A stretch of DNA of 64,000 nt. It comes from Halochromatium glycolicum (lineage in GTDB: Bacteria > Pseudomonadota > Gammaproteobacteria > Chromatiales > Chromatiaceae). The DNA is taken from contig NZ_NRSJ01000010.1 of the NCBI RefSeq assembly GCF_016584085.1, positions 1 to 64,000 on the forward strand. The letters are read 5' to 3'. The notes under the pieces are model-generated. The model was given only the letters and a program-made list of their open reading frames with translations, made no database searches and was not told where the DNA came from. Both the position numbers and the translations under genes were made by a program. Position 1 is the stretch's first letter; each line of letters begins with the position of its first letter. Of the stretch, positions 44,149-52,309 are shown one piece after another.

Positions 44149-44895
44149 ATGAAAACCCTTGAATTGGTTTGCACCTTTTTCACTCTCAGCTTCTTAACAT
44201 TGGCACAATCTGTTGAAGCCGCGTTCATTACTGACACTCTTGAAGACATCGGCCCCGACGGTGCTGCAGTAGAGGTCCGTTCGATAGGTGGTATAAGTGT
44301 ATTCATAAATCCCTCGGATGGATTAGTGATGGAGGGAAGAACGTATTTCGATTCCACCCCGCAAGCGTTCGCAGGTCCGGCACACAACGCAACCCCTAAC
44401 GTACCTCTTCATCCAGGCAATGTGTCGGGTACAAGGTTCATTTCGACTGCAAACTCCTCAAATTCACCAATAAGGCCCATTGATTGGGTCGAACCCATCG
44501 TCTTTGACTTCTCTAGCCCAGTTTTCGGGTTCGGGATAACAACGCTAGATTTGCTCGAAAATGGAGTTCTTGCTACGGACTTTGTGACGTTTGAAGCACG
44601 GGATATTAATGGCTCGCTCGTTAGCACACACACCCGAGTAGGACAGCAAGGCAAAAGTGGTTTGGACTTGGATTGGCTTGTGTCCTCCAATCAAGCGAAC
44701 ATCTCGCAAGTTACTATGTTAACGTCGGACATGTCTGGTTGGGGCGGATATGGTCTAGACGATATGATTCTCGATGTAAGCCCGTCTGTAGTACCCCTCC
44801 CAGCAACCGTTTGGTTTTTCTTTTCTGGTCTCGGCGCGTTGTTGTTTGCAGGTTCTCGCGTACAAGTAGCTAATCGGCTAAAGGCGGATGTTTAG
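44149..44895 (+). CDS. Second VPLPA-CTERM sorted secreted protein
   Basis: A 248-residue exported protein. Signal peptide (MKTLELVCTFFTLSFLTLAQ, SVEA), a beta-rich mature domain (PIVFDFSSPVFGFGITTLDL, VTFEARDINGSLV, GWGGYGLDDMILDV) resembling the PEP-CTERM 'DUF' surface proteins that end in a jelly-roll-like fold, and the sorting tail VVPLPATVWFFFSGLGALLF with RVQVANRLK. AT-richer than neighbours. No enzymatic motif. Likely part of extracellular matrix or biofilm material. Confidence 0.85.
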   Translation: MKTLELVCTFFTLSFLTLAQSVEAAFITDTLEDIGPDGAAVEVRSIGGISVFINPSDGLVMEGRTYFDSTPQAFAGPAHNATPNVPLHPGNVSGTRFISTANSSNSPIRPIDWVEPIVFDFSSPVFGFGITTLDLLENGVLATDFVTFEARDINGSLVSTHTRVGQQGKSGLDLDWLVSSNQANISQVTMLTSDMSGWGGYGLDDMILDVSPSVVPLPATVWFFFSGLGALLFAGSRVQVANRLKADV

Positions 44896-44942
44896 CGCGC
44901 CCACCGCGTGGCGGGAGGCAGTCACCCGCCATCAGCTCCCAG

Positions 44943-44976
44943 AGAACGTCGCGAGCGGATGTCCCGCACGACGCTC
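44943..44976 (-). ncRNA. Group II intron domain V
   Basis: The minus-strand 34-mer begins with GAGC (containing the catalytic AGC triad). It folds into a nine-pair lower stem, a two-base bulge on the 3' side (UC), a four-pair GCGG/CCGC upper stem and a short GACAU loop. That is the diagnostic secondary structure of group II domain V. It lies just downstream of the intron reverse transcriptase remnant in the right orientation. Confidence 0.75.
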
Positions 44977-44993
44977 TTCGAGGGCTGAACGAT

Positions 44994-45360
44994 TCATAGC
45001 ACAGCGAGAGCTTGCAAGGCCGCGTAAGGGCAATGTAGCGTCGGTCGCTGTAACGGGAACCGCTCCTTGATCCGGTGGACGACCTCCCAAGTGACCTGTC
45101 CCTTGCGGCTGCGACTACAGAGCATCTTGTGCCAGTAGCCTTCCACTAACCGATGCACGCCCCCCTGGGTCAGGCTATGCCGTAGTAGGCGTCGTGCGTA
45201 CGCAGGACTCGGTTGAGGTTGATCGCCTGTTCCCAAACGGGTAGGTGGTGCATCTGTCGCATCAGCTCGCTGAGCTCGGCCATGCTGCGCTTTAGCTGAG
45301 TCTTCTCGGTGCGCAGCCCGACCTTGAAGTGGCGCTTGCGGCTACGTGTTCCGTCCCGGT
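44994..45360 (-). pseudogene. Group II intron reverse transcriptase/maturase, C-terminal remnant
   Basis: Reading minus strand from about 45360: HFKVGLRTEKTQLKRSMAEL, MRQMHHLPVWEQAINLNRVLRTHDAYYGIA, then after a frameshift near 45178, GGVHRLVEGYWHKMLCSRSR, KGQVTWEVVHRIKERFPLQRP. These are the thumb/maturase-domain motifs of intron-encoded proteins (FKxGxKT..., YYG/AV, W...L.RRSQ, LPxPRI). The reverse transcriptase domain is absent. With domain V downstream this is the 3' end of a degraded group II intron. Confidence 0.8.
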
Positions 45361-45367
45361 CCCCCCG

Positions 45368-45417
45368 GGTCAGGGTAGACGTCGCCGATCGCGTTGGAAG
45401 GTCGCCCCACGGCCTCA
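45368..45417. repeat. Dispersed 50-bp repeat, copy A (partial)
   Basis: GGTCAGGGTAGACGTCGCCG and its continuation match 47386-47436 at about 45 of 50 bases. It lacks the left arm seen in copy B. Confidence 0.8.
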
Positions 45418-45719
45418 CAGCGGACGGAGCCGACGGAAAAGCGGCGCATCTTGCCCCGCCCCCCTCGATAGCTCGCCGCGTACCCACCTAAGCCGAGCAA
45501 TCAGGGACTCGCTCCTGCCCCGCGCAGATGCTGGACGAGCGGCAACGACGAGCAAAGGCTGAGCTTGGCGGGCCCTTAGCAACATGGCGCCCCCGCACAA
45601 CGGCGACACACACCGGGCGGCGAACGGCAGCATTCACCTGCCGCCGCGTGAGAAACTGACGCCCCGCGCGGTAGGATTGGCCGCAAGACGAGCACTCGAC
45701 CAAGACGATGGAGGCCTGC

Positions 45720-46958
45720 ATGGCACCGCCCATCGAAGACTATGCCCTGATCGGCAATACCCGATCCGCCGCGTTGGTGGGCCGAGACGGTTCCATCGAC
45801 TGGCTTTGCCTGCCGCGGTTCGACTCCCCCGCCTGCCTGTGCAGCCTGCTCGACGGGCCCGATCAGGGTCGCTGGCTGCTCGCGCCCACCGGCGAGGCAC
45901 GGCGGACCAGGCGCCGCTATCGAGCCGGGACCCTGGTACTGGACACCGAGATCGAGACTGCAACCGGGCGGGTGCTGATCACCGACTGCATGCCGCAATG
46001 GCAAGGACGGTCGGATGTCGTTCGGGTCGTCAAGGGCCTGCAAGGCTCGGTGCCGATGGAGATGAAGCTGACCATCCGCTTCGACTACGGCACCGTCATC
46101 CCATGGGTGCAATCCAACGACGGCGGCATCATCGCCACGGCCGGACCTGATTCCCTGGAGCTGCGCACACAGCTCCCGCTGAAGGGAGAGGGCTACCAGA
46201 CCTTCTGTGGCTTCGAGGTCGGCGCCGGACAGGTCGCCTCATTCGTGCTGACCCACTTTCCGTCCGAGCAATGTCCGCCGCTCCCGATCGATCCGTTGGC
46301 TGCCTGCGACATGACCGAAGGCTGGTGGCGTGACTGGAGCCGGCGTTCGACCTACCGTGGTGACTATGCGAAAGCGGTCGAGCGTTCGCTGGTCGCCCTC
46401 TAGGCGCTGACGTATTCGCCGACCGGCGGCATCATTGCCGCGCCGACGATGGGTCTGCCCGAGAGTTGGGCGGGGGGGCGCAACTTTGGTTTCCGCTATT
46501 GCTGGCTCCGGGATGCGACCTTAACGCTCTACGCTTTTCTGATCTCGGGCTATATGGACGAGGTGCGCCGATGGCGAGAGTGGCCGCTGCGGGTCGCCGC
46601 AGGTCGGCCCCAGGATCTGCAGATCCTGTACAGCCTCGCTGAAGAGCGCCGCCTCAGCGAGAACGCGTTGGACTGGCTGCCCGGTTATCAAGGCATCGGG
46701 CCGGTGCTGATCGGTAATGCCGCGCACTCCCAGCACCAGCTCGACGTCTATGGCGAAATCTTTGACGCCCTGCACCTGGCCCGCCGGGCCGGGATCGAGC
46801 CCGAAGCGCAGGTCTGGTCGCTGCAACGAGAGCTGTTGGACTTCCTTGAGTCCAAGTGGACGGAGCCAGACGACGGCATCTGGGAGATGCGTGGTCCACG
46901 CCGACAGTTCACCCACTCAAAGGTAATGGCCTGGGTCGCTTTTGACCGCGCCGTCAAC
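45720..46958 (+). pseudogene. GH15 glucoamylase/trehalase-like protein, nonsense-mutated and truncated
   Basis: From ATG 45720 (GGAGG five bases upstream) the product begins MAPPIEDYALIGNTRSAALV, GRDGSIDWLCLPRFDSPA, the hallmark of bacterial GH15 proteins. At 46401 a TAG interrupts SLVAL*ALTYSPTGGIIAAP; the family has Lys there (LKALTY), so one A-to-T change made an amber codon. The frame then continues correctly: GGRNFGFRYCWLRDATLTLY, the catalytic-domain signature, to VMAWVAFDRAV at 46955, where it ends abruptly against an opposing Uma2 fragment. The last part of the catalytic domain, including the second catalytic acid, is missing. Non-functional. Confidence 0.88.
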
Positions 46959-46959
46959 A

Positions 46960-47178
46960 CAGATCCGCGACCAGATCCAAAACGAGATTGGCGTCGAGGT
47001 ACTGTTGGAGCTTGGCAGTCACATGGGCCTCAGTGAACGCGTGTGGCCAGCCGGTGGGTCGCATCGGAACGAAACTCCCGTCGATAAGCTCGCCAGGCGT
47101 GTCACCGACGACCGCGGCCAGCTCCTCGATCGTCAGCAGCGGCTCCGTTTGCGATTCGTCACGAGCTGCGGTGGGCAT
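46960..47178 (-). pseudogene. Uma2-family (DUF820) nuclease, N-terminal fragment
   Basis: From ATG 47178: LLTIEELAAVVGDTPGELIDGSFVPMRPTGWPHAFTEAHVTAKL. The ELIDG-(x)-PM-PTG pattern and following helix are typical of Uma2 PD-(D/E)XK proteins. Homology ends near DANLVLDLVAD, well before the catalytic D-ExK part, exactly where the opposing GH15 gene ends. Confidence 0.7.
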
Positions 47179-47348
47179 AGGCGACGCGATGGCAGCAGCA
47201 ACAGGATAGACCTGCGGGACCCCCGCCCGACCGGGCTCGGTCCGGCATCGAATGCGATACACCTTCACCTCAGCCCACTGCATGTCAGCCTGTCGTTGGA
47301 TCAACAGAAGACGCCGGCTGAGCAAGCCGTGCTACCGCCATTCGAATT

Positions 47349-47429
47349 GTGGGAGCGGCCGACTTCCGCGATACGGCGCGGAGGTGGTCAGGGCAGACGT
47401 CGCCGATCGCGTTGCAAGGCCGCCCCCAC
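47349..47429. repeat. REP-like inverted-repeat element (copy B)
   Basis: GTGGGAGCGGCC (47349-47360) and GGCCGCCCCCAC (47418-47429) are 12-base complementary arms with one mismatch, bracketing 57 bases that include the shared dispersed repeat (47386-47436). GTGGGAGCGGC is a common core of proteobacterial REP elements. It is the complete version of the element seen partially at 45368. Confidence 0.65.
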
Positions 47430-47467
47430 GTCCTCAATCGGTTCCCAGATGATCCCTCGATCTGGCC

Positions 47468-48073
47468 TCAGCTCAACTTGCTCTCGCCGCCCGCGCGTTC
47501 GCCGCCGGTCTTGCCGCACGGCCGCGCTGCGATCCCCCAGTCAGCGAGAACGCTCATGACCGTCTCGACGATCTCCGGCATGACCTCGTGCAGAGGTTCC
47601 GACAAGGCCAGTTCCATCTCCAGCCGCCCCGGCACGATGCCGATCAGGACGATCTCGGGCGGCGCATAATCGAGCAGCTCGGCGAGCGCCAGCAGGTCAG
47701 CGATGCCGAGATGGTGCAGCGACACCTTCTCGGTCAATGCGGACCGGATCTCGCCATCGCGAATCACCCGAATCGTCCCGGGCGGCGCATCCGACGCCAA
47801 TGCATCGATCAACAGCAGCCGCCGCTGATCCTTGAGCAGCGGCAGCAGATCCAGCCCAGAAGTCCCGCCATCGACCAGCTCCACCCGCGGTTCGAACGCG
47901 TACTCCGCCTCCAGCTGCCGCATCGCGTGCACGCCAACGCCCTCATCGCCCATGATTAGGTTGCCAAGCCCGATCAGCATCGCGCTCGCGGGCTCAGCCT
48001 TACTCGACAGACCAGCAGGGCCGAACCGCGCCCTGCCCGGCACCGCCGCCGACAACAACTCGGAATCGCTCAT
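47468..48073 (-). CDS. hybD: Hydrogenase maturation endopeptidase
   Basis: A 201-residue HybD/HupD-family protease. The fold begins ASAMLIGLGNLIMGDEGVGV (Ni-binding Glu in GDEGVG), then VELVDGGTSGLDLLPLL, RRLLLIDALASDAPPGTI and EKVSLHHLGIADLLALAELL with the Ni-sensing His. It removes the C-terminal tail of the large subunit after nickel insertion. ATG 48073 is preferred since GGGGAGG precedes it. Last gene of the hydrogenase operon, 32 bases after hybC. The N-terminus is longer than E. coli HybD by some 30 residues. Confidence 0.88.
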   Translation of the reverse strand: MSDSELLSAAVPGRARFGPAGLSSKAEPASAMLIGLGNLIMGDEGVGVHAMRQLEAEYAFEPRVELVDGGTSGLDLLPLLKDQRRLLLIDALASDAPPGTIRVIRDGEIRSALTEKVSLHHLGIADLLALAELLDYAPPEIVLIGIVPGRLEMELALSEPLHEVMPEIVETVMSVLADWGIAARPCGKTGGERAGGESKLS

Positions 48074-48105
48074 CGCCTCGCCTCCCCTGCCCGCTCCGGC
48101 CGAGC

Positions 48106-49809
48106 TCAAGCCGTGCTCACCTTCACCACCGTCTGCCGCTCGTTGTCGTGCAGATGGACCGCGCAGGCCAGGCAGGGATCGAACGAATGGACAGTGCGCA
48201 AGACCTCCAGCGGCCGATCCTCTTCGAGCACCGGGTTGTCGATCAACGACGCCTCGTAAGGCCCGCGCGCATCATCCTGATTCCGCGGTCCGGCGTTCCA
48301 GGTCGAGGGCACCACCGCCTGGTAGTTCTTGATCTTGCCATCCTCGATCACGATCCAGTGCGACAGGATGCCGCGCGGCGCCTCGTGGAAGCCGAAGCCC
48401 ATCTGCTCGCCCTTCTGGAACACCGGCTTGTTGAAGCTCGTGAAATCACCGGACGCGATATTCGTCACCAGCGCGTCGTAGTTCTCCTGCATCATGTCGT
48501 ACAGCACCTGGGTCCGTACACAACGCGCCGCATGCCGGCCGAGCGTCGAATGCAGCACCGACAGCGGCACCTCTGATCCGGTCAATGCACCGATCCGATC
48601 CATTGCGATCTTCAGGTACTTCTTGGTCGGCTCATGCCCGGCCGCAACGCCGGCGAGCACGTTCGCCAACGGCCCAACCTGCGCCGGCTGATCCAAGAAG
48701 GTCGGTGCCTTCACCCAAGAGTAGGCCCCCTCCTCGTTGAAATCGGTGTAATCCGGCTCGGTCTCTTCCTCATACGGCGAGCGCGTCCAATCACCCTGAT
48801 ACCAACTGTGCTTGATGCTCTCCTTGACGTTCTGCTCGAAATAGGGATCACCGAAATGGCTGATCTGATGGAACTGTGACAGATCGGCGTTCGGGATATA
48901 GCCGCCCGGCATCCCGAACTCGGTCCCCTTCCCGTCGCGCGGGAAATCCGGCGCCGATAGATAGTTCGTCACGCCTTGACCATAGGGCAGCCAATCGGCA
49001 TAGAGCGCTGCGATCGCGGTCACATCGGGTAGATAGACCTCACGTACGAAGGCGCCGATCTCGTCCATCAGCGTCTTCACATAGGACAGCCGTTCCATAT
49101 TCAGCGCCGACTGATCATCCGGGTTGATCGCATTGGCAACACCGCCGACCGCGAGGTTCTGCACATGCGGCGTCTTGGCGCCGAGCACGGCCGTGATCTG
49201 ATTCGAGCGCCGCTGATATTCGAGCGCTTCTAGATAATGCGCCGTCGCCATCAGATTGGCCTCGGGCGGCAAGATCATCGCCTGGTGGCCCCAATAGCCG
49301 TGGGAGAAGATGCCGAGCTGGCCACTGTTGATGAACTTCTTGATCCGCTCCTGCACATTGGCGAAGTGCTGAGCGTTATTGTTCGGCCAATTCGAGATCG
49401 ACTGCGCCAGCTTCTCGGTCGCCTTGGGATCGGCCTTCAGCGCCGCGGGCACATCGACCCAGTCCAGTGCCGACAGATGATAGAAATGGACGACATGATC
49501 ATGGATGCCATGCGAGGCCATGATCAGATTGCGGATCAATTGCGCATTCAACGGGATCTCCAGATCCAGCGCGTTCTCGACCGCCCGCAACGAGACGATC
49601 GCATGCACGGTGGTACAGACGCCGCAGATGCGTTGGGTGTAGAGCCAGGCGTCACGCGGATCGCGCCCGCGCAGGATGGTCTCGATACCGCGCCACATCT
49701 GGCCGCTGGACCAGGCGTCGACGACCTTGCCGTCCTGGATGTCGCAATCGATGCGCAGATGGCCCTCGATGCGGGTCACCGGGTCGACGGTTATACGGTT
49801 CGTGCTCAC
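48106..49809 (-). CDS. hybC: [NiFe]-hydrogenase large subunit
   Basis: A 567-residue catalytic subunit. Ni-Fe ligands are in RICGVCTTVHAIVSLRAVEN (N-terminal CxxC) and FDPCLACAVH (C-terminal CxxC). After the terminal His comes a 15-residue tail LHDNERQTVVKVSTA that HybD must cleave. Other signature segments are GHLRIDCDI and SGQMWRGIETILRGRDPRDAW. It oxidises H2 at the periplasmic face of the membrane. The sequence corresponds to the Hyb/group 1 membrane uptake enzymes. Confidence 0.95.
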   Translation of the reverse strand: MSTNRITVDPVTRIEGHLRIDCDIQDGKVVDAWSSGQMWRGIETILRGRDPRDAWLYTQRICGVCTTVHAIVSLRAVENALDLEIPLNAQLIRNLIMASHGIHDHVVHFYHLSALDWVDVPAALKADPKATEKLAQSISNWPNNNAQHFANVQERIKKFINSGQLGIFSHGYWGHQAMILPPEANLMATAHYLEALEYQRRSNQITAVLGAKTPHVQNLAVGGVANAINPDDQSALNMERLSYVKTLMDEIGAFVREVYLPDVTAIAALYADWLPYGQGVTNYLSAPDFPRDGKGTEFGMPGGYIPNADLSQFHQISHFGDPYFEQNVKESIKHSWYQGDWTRSPYEEETEPDYTDFNEEGAYSWVKAPTFLDQPAQVGPLANVLAGVAAGHEPTKKYLKIAMDRIGALTGSEVPLSVLHSTLGRHAARCVRTQVLYDMMQENYDALVTNIASGDFTSFNKPVFQKGEQMGFGFHEAPRGILSHWIVIEDGKIKNYQAVVPSTWNAGPRNQDDARGPYEASLIDNPVLEEDRPLEVLRTVHSFDPCLACAVHLHDNERQTVVKVSTA

Positions 49810-49879
49810 TGTCTCGAATCTCCAGCCGGTTGGCGGCGCGGGCGCTCAGACCACCCCTCACCGCCGAATCATGTGTCGG

Positions 49880-51133
49880 TCAAGCGGATGTCGCAGCCGT
49901 CGGGCGATAGCTTGCTGAATCTTGTGTGCTAGACGGCGCCCCTTCGAGCCAACGAGCTGTGTCTAGACCTGACCCTGCCCTGCGATCTGAGCCCCCTCCT
50001 TCTGGAGCGGCCATCATCACCGGTGTCATCTTCACGAAGAACAGGTAGGCCATGATCTCGAAGGCGACGATGCCGATGGTGATCATCATCTCGCCGACGG
50101 CCGGGAAGTAATGCCAGCCCGGACCAGGATCGAACGCAATGATGAAGGCGTTGAAGCGATACAGCCCGCCCCCGAACAGCACCGCCAACGAGGTCCAGAA
50201 CAGCACCGTTGGCCGTACCCGCTTCTGTGGGTCACGCAACAACCGGATCGCATAGAGGAAGAGCGCAACCTCGATGGCGAACAGGATCGGCTCGGGCCCA
50301 GCTTGCAACAGCATTGCGAATTCGCCGCTGCGCGCGATATCAGCCGCGCGGATGAACAGATAGGCGATCAACAGCCATGGAATCAGCGCGCTGACCTTGG
50401 CTAAAAGCGGCGTTTCGAGCGGTCGGTTCAGGTTGACCGATGCATACAGCGACTCGAAGACCACGATCGCATAGCCCATCGTAATCGCGGTCAACAGGAA
50501 CAACAGCGGGATGACGTTGCTCTGCCAGAGTGGATGGACCTTGTCACCGGCGATGATCAGCAATGAGCCGAGCGATGACTGGTGCATGGTCGGCAGCAGG
50601 ATGCCGAGGCCGATCGCCAGGAACAGGAAATGCCGCAGATTGCGCAGCCAACGCTTCGCCTGCATCGCCTCGAGGATGGCCGGGGAGAACTCGATCCAGA
50701 GCACGAGGGTGTAGAGGGTCACGCAAAGCGCAACCTCGAGCATCACCGAGTTCAGATTCATGTACTGAGGCAGGAAGACATTATAGAGCTGCCACCAGCG
50801 ACCGACATCGACGATGATCGAGGCGCCAGCCAGCGTATAACCGAATACACTGGTCAGCAGCGCCGCACGGACCATCGGATGGAATTGGCCACGATTGAAC
50901 ACGTAGACCAGCAAGGCCATCGCATAGCCACCACAGGCGATCGCAGTCCCGGTGACGACGTCATAGGTGATCCAGATCCCCCAAGGGAAGCCGTCACTCA
51001 GGTTGGCTACGGCGCCAATCCCGAAGATGAAGCGTTTGACGATAAAATAGGCGCCAATCAACAACAGGACGCCGAGGAAATAGAAGTGCGGGGTCAAAAG
51101 ACGCCCGCCGATCGGACGGAAGCGCTCACTCAT
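49880..51133 (-). CDS. hybB: Hydrogenase membrane subunit (HybB/NrfD family)
   Basis: A 417-residue integral membrane protein with about ten helices (e.g. LLTPHFYFLGVLLLIGAYFI, SDGFPWGIWITYDVVTGTAIACGGYAMALL). It lacks haem-binding His pairs expected of HyaC-type cytochrome b, matching the HybB/NrfD quinone-reactive family. It passes electrons from HybA to the quinone pool. Its ATG overlaps hybA TGA by four bases. A hydrophilic, Ser/Arg-rich tail of about 40 residues follows the last helix. Confidence 0.92.
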   Translation of the reverse strand: MSERFRPIGGRLLTPHFYFLGVLLLIGAYFIVKRFIFGIGAVANLSDGFPWGIWITYDVVTGTAIACGGYAMALLVYVFNRGQFHPMVRAALLTSVFGYTLAGASIIVDVGRWWQLYNVFLPQYMNLNSVMLEVALCVTLYTLVLWIEFSPAILEAMQAKRWLRNLRHFLFLAIGLGILLPTMHQSSLGSLLIIAGDKVHPLWQSNVIPLLFLLTAITMGYAIVVFESLYASVNLNRPLETPLLAKVSALIPWLLIAYLFIRAADIARSGEFAMLLQAGPEPILFAIEVALFLYAIRLLRDPQKRVRPTVLFWTSLAVLFGGGLYRFNAFIIAFDPGPGWHYFPAVGEMMITIGIVAFEIMAYLFFVKMTPVMMAAPEGGGSDRRAGSGLDTARWLEGAPSSTQDSASYRPTAATSA

Positions 51134-52239
51134 GACCGGCTGCCCTCCTTCGTTTCCGAAGCCGACTTCGGGTTGGTCGTCACGGGCGCATCAATGCCGG
51201 CACCCTCGCCCAGCCCGTCGTCCGCCCGCTCGCGCTCGTCCCTGGTATTGCGATAGGCCGCATAGACCAGTCCGCCGAGCAACAGCGTCGGCGCCACCAT
51301 GCCGCCATAGAGGGTATGCTGGATGGTCTCCGAGAGCCGCGCGCTCGACTCGTTATCCAGCGTCGGCAAGCCCAACTTCTCGAACGGCACATCGGCCATC
51401 AGCATGTACTGGGTGCCGCCGGTCTCGGTCTCGCCGTAGATGTGCGGCCTATAGTCGGCGACGGTCCCGACCTTGGTATCGGCGCTGTCGAGCGCATGGA
51501 TCGGATACTCGAGGCGGGAGCCAGGCTCGGCCGCGAGCCGCCGATGTCCCTCGGCGCGCAGGTCCTCGACCCGGCCGAACAGGCTTGCCCCAGTCGGGCA
51601 GGCCTCACAGCAGGCCGGGATACCGCCCTCGGCGATGCGATCGGTGCACAGTTGGCACTTGACGATCTGCGGGAAGGTCTTCTCGTACTCGAACTTCGGG
51701 ATATTGAACGGGCACGCGATCTGGCAGTAGCGGCACCCGATACAGGCGTCCGGGTTGTACTGCACGATCCCGGTCTGCGGGTCCTTGGTCATCGCGCTTA
51801 CCGGGCAGGCCGAGACGCAGTTCGGATCGACACAATGCATGCAGGCGCGCTTGACGAAGCTCAGCTCATCGCTCGCCGCTGCCGACTCGGCCAGCACCGC
51901 GTCCGCGCGACTCGCCTCGACGGTCTTGAGGCCCGGATAGGCCTTGATCTTGTTCATCGTGCGACTGTCGAGGTCATCGCCACCGTCCCAGGCCCCCCGA
52001 ACCCCATAGACCTGATCGAGCGCCGGGTTCTCGACCGGCGGCAGATCATTGTGCGCCTTGCAAGCGACCTCACAGGCCTTGCAGCCGATACATTGGGTGG
52101 CATCGTAAAGGATGCCGACGGCACCCGGGGCCAGCGCCTTCGCTGGCCGTGCAGCAACCGGACCCGCAATGGAGCCGGCTCCGAGACTGGCGGCGCCAGC
52201 CGCCAAACCTTTCAGAAAATGGCGACGATCGATACTCAT
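51130..52239 (-). CDS. hybA: Hydrogenase iron-sulfur subunit HybA
   Basis: A 369-residue Tat-exported ferredoxin-like protein. The twin-arginine leader is MSIDRRHFLKGLAAGAAS. Four [4Fe-4S] clusters are implied by CIGCKACEVACKAHND, CMHCVDPNCVSACPVSAM, CIGCRYCQIACPFNIP and CQLCTDRIAEGGIPACCEACP. A C-terminal helix (LYGGMVAPTLLLGGLVYAAY) anchors it to the membrane, as in HybA. It relays electrons from the small subunit to HybB. Confidence 0.95.
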   Translation of the reverse strand: MSIDRRHFLKGLAAGAASLGAGSIAGPVAARPAKALAPGAVGILYDATQCIGCKACEVACKAHNDLPPVENPALDQVYGVRGAWDGGDDLDSRTMNKIKAYPGLKTVEASRADAVLAESAAASDELSFVKRACMHCVDPNCVSACPVSAMTKDPQTGIVQYNPDACIGCRYCQIACPFNIPKFEYEKTFPQIVKCQLCTDRIAEGGIPACCEACPTGASLFGRVEDLRAEGHRRLAAEPGSRLEYPIHALDSADTKVGTVADYRPHIYGETETGGTQYMLMADVPFEKLGLPTLDNESSARLSETIQHTLYGGMVAPTLLLGGLVYAAYRNTRDERERADDGLGEGAGIDAPVTTNPKSASETKEGSRS

Positions 52240-52309
52240 TGCCCTGACCTCCGATCAAACTTCAACCGGCTCGCCCCGCGTTGCAGCGGCAACGCATCGG
52301 GGCGGGTCC

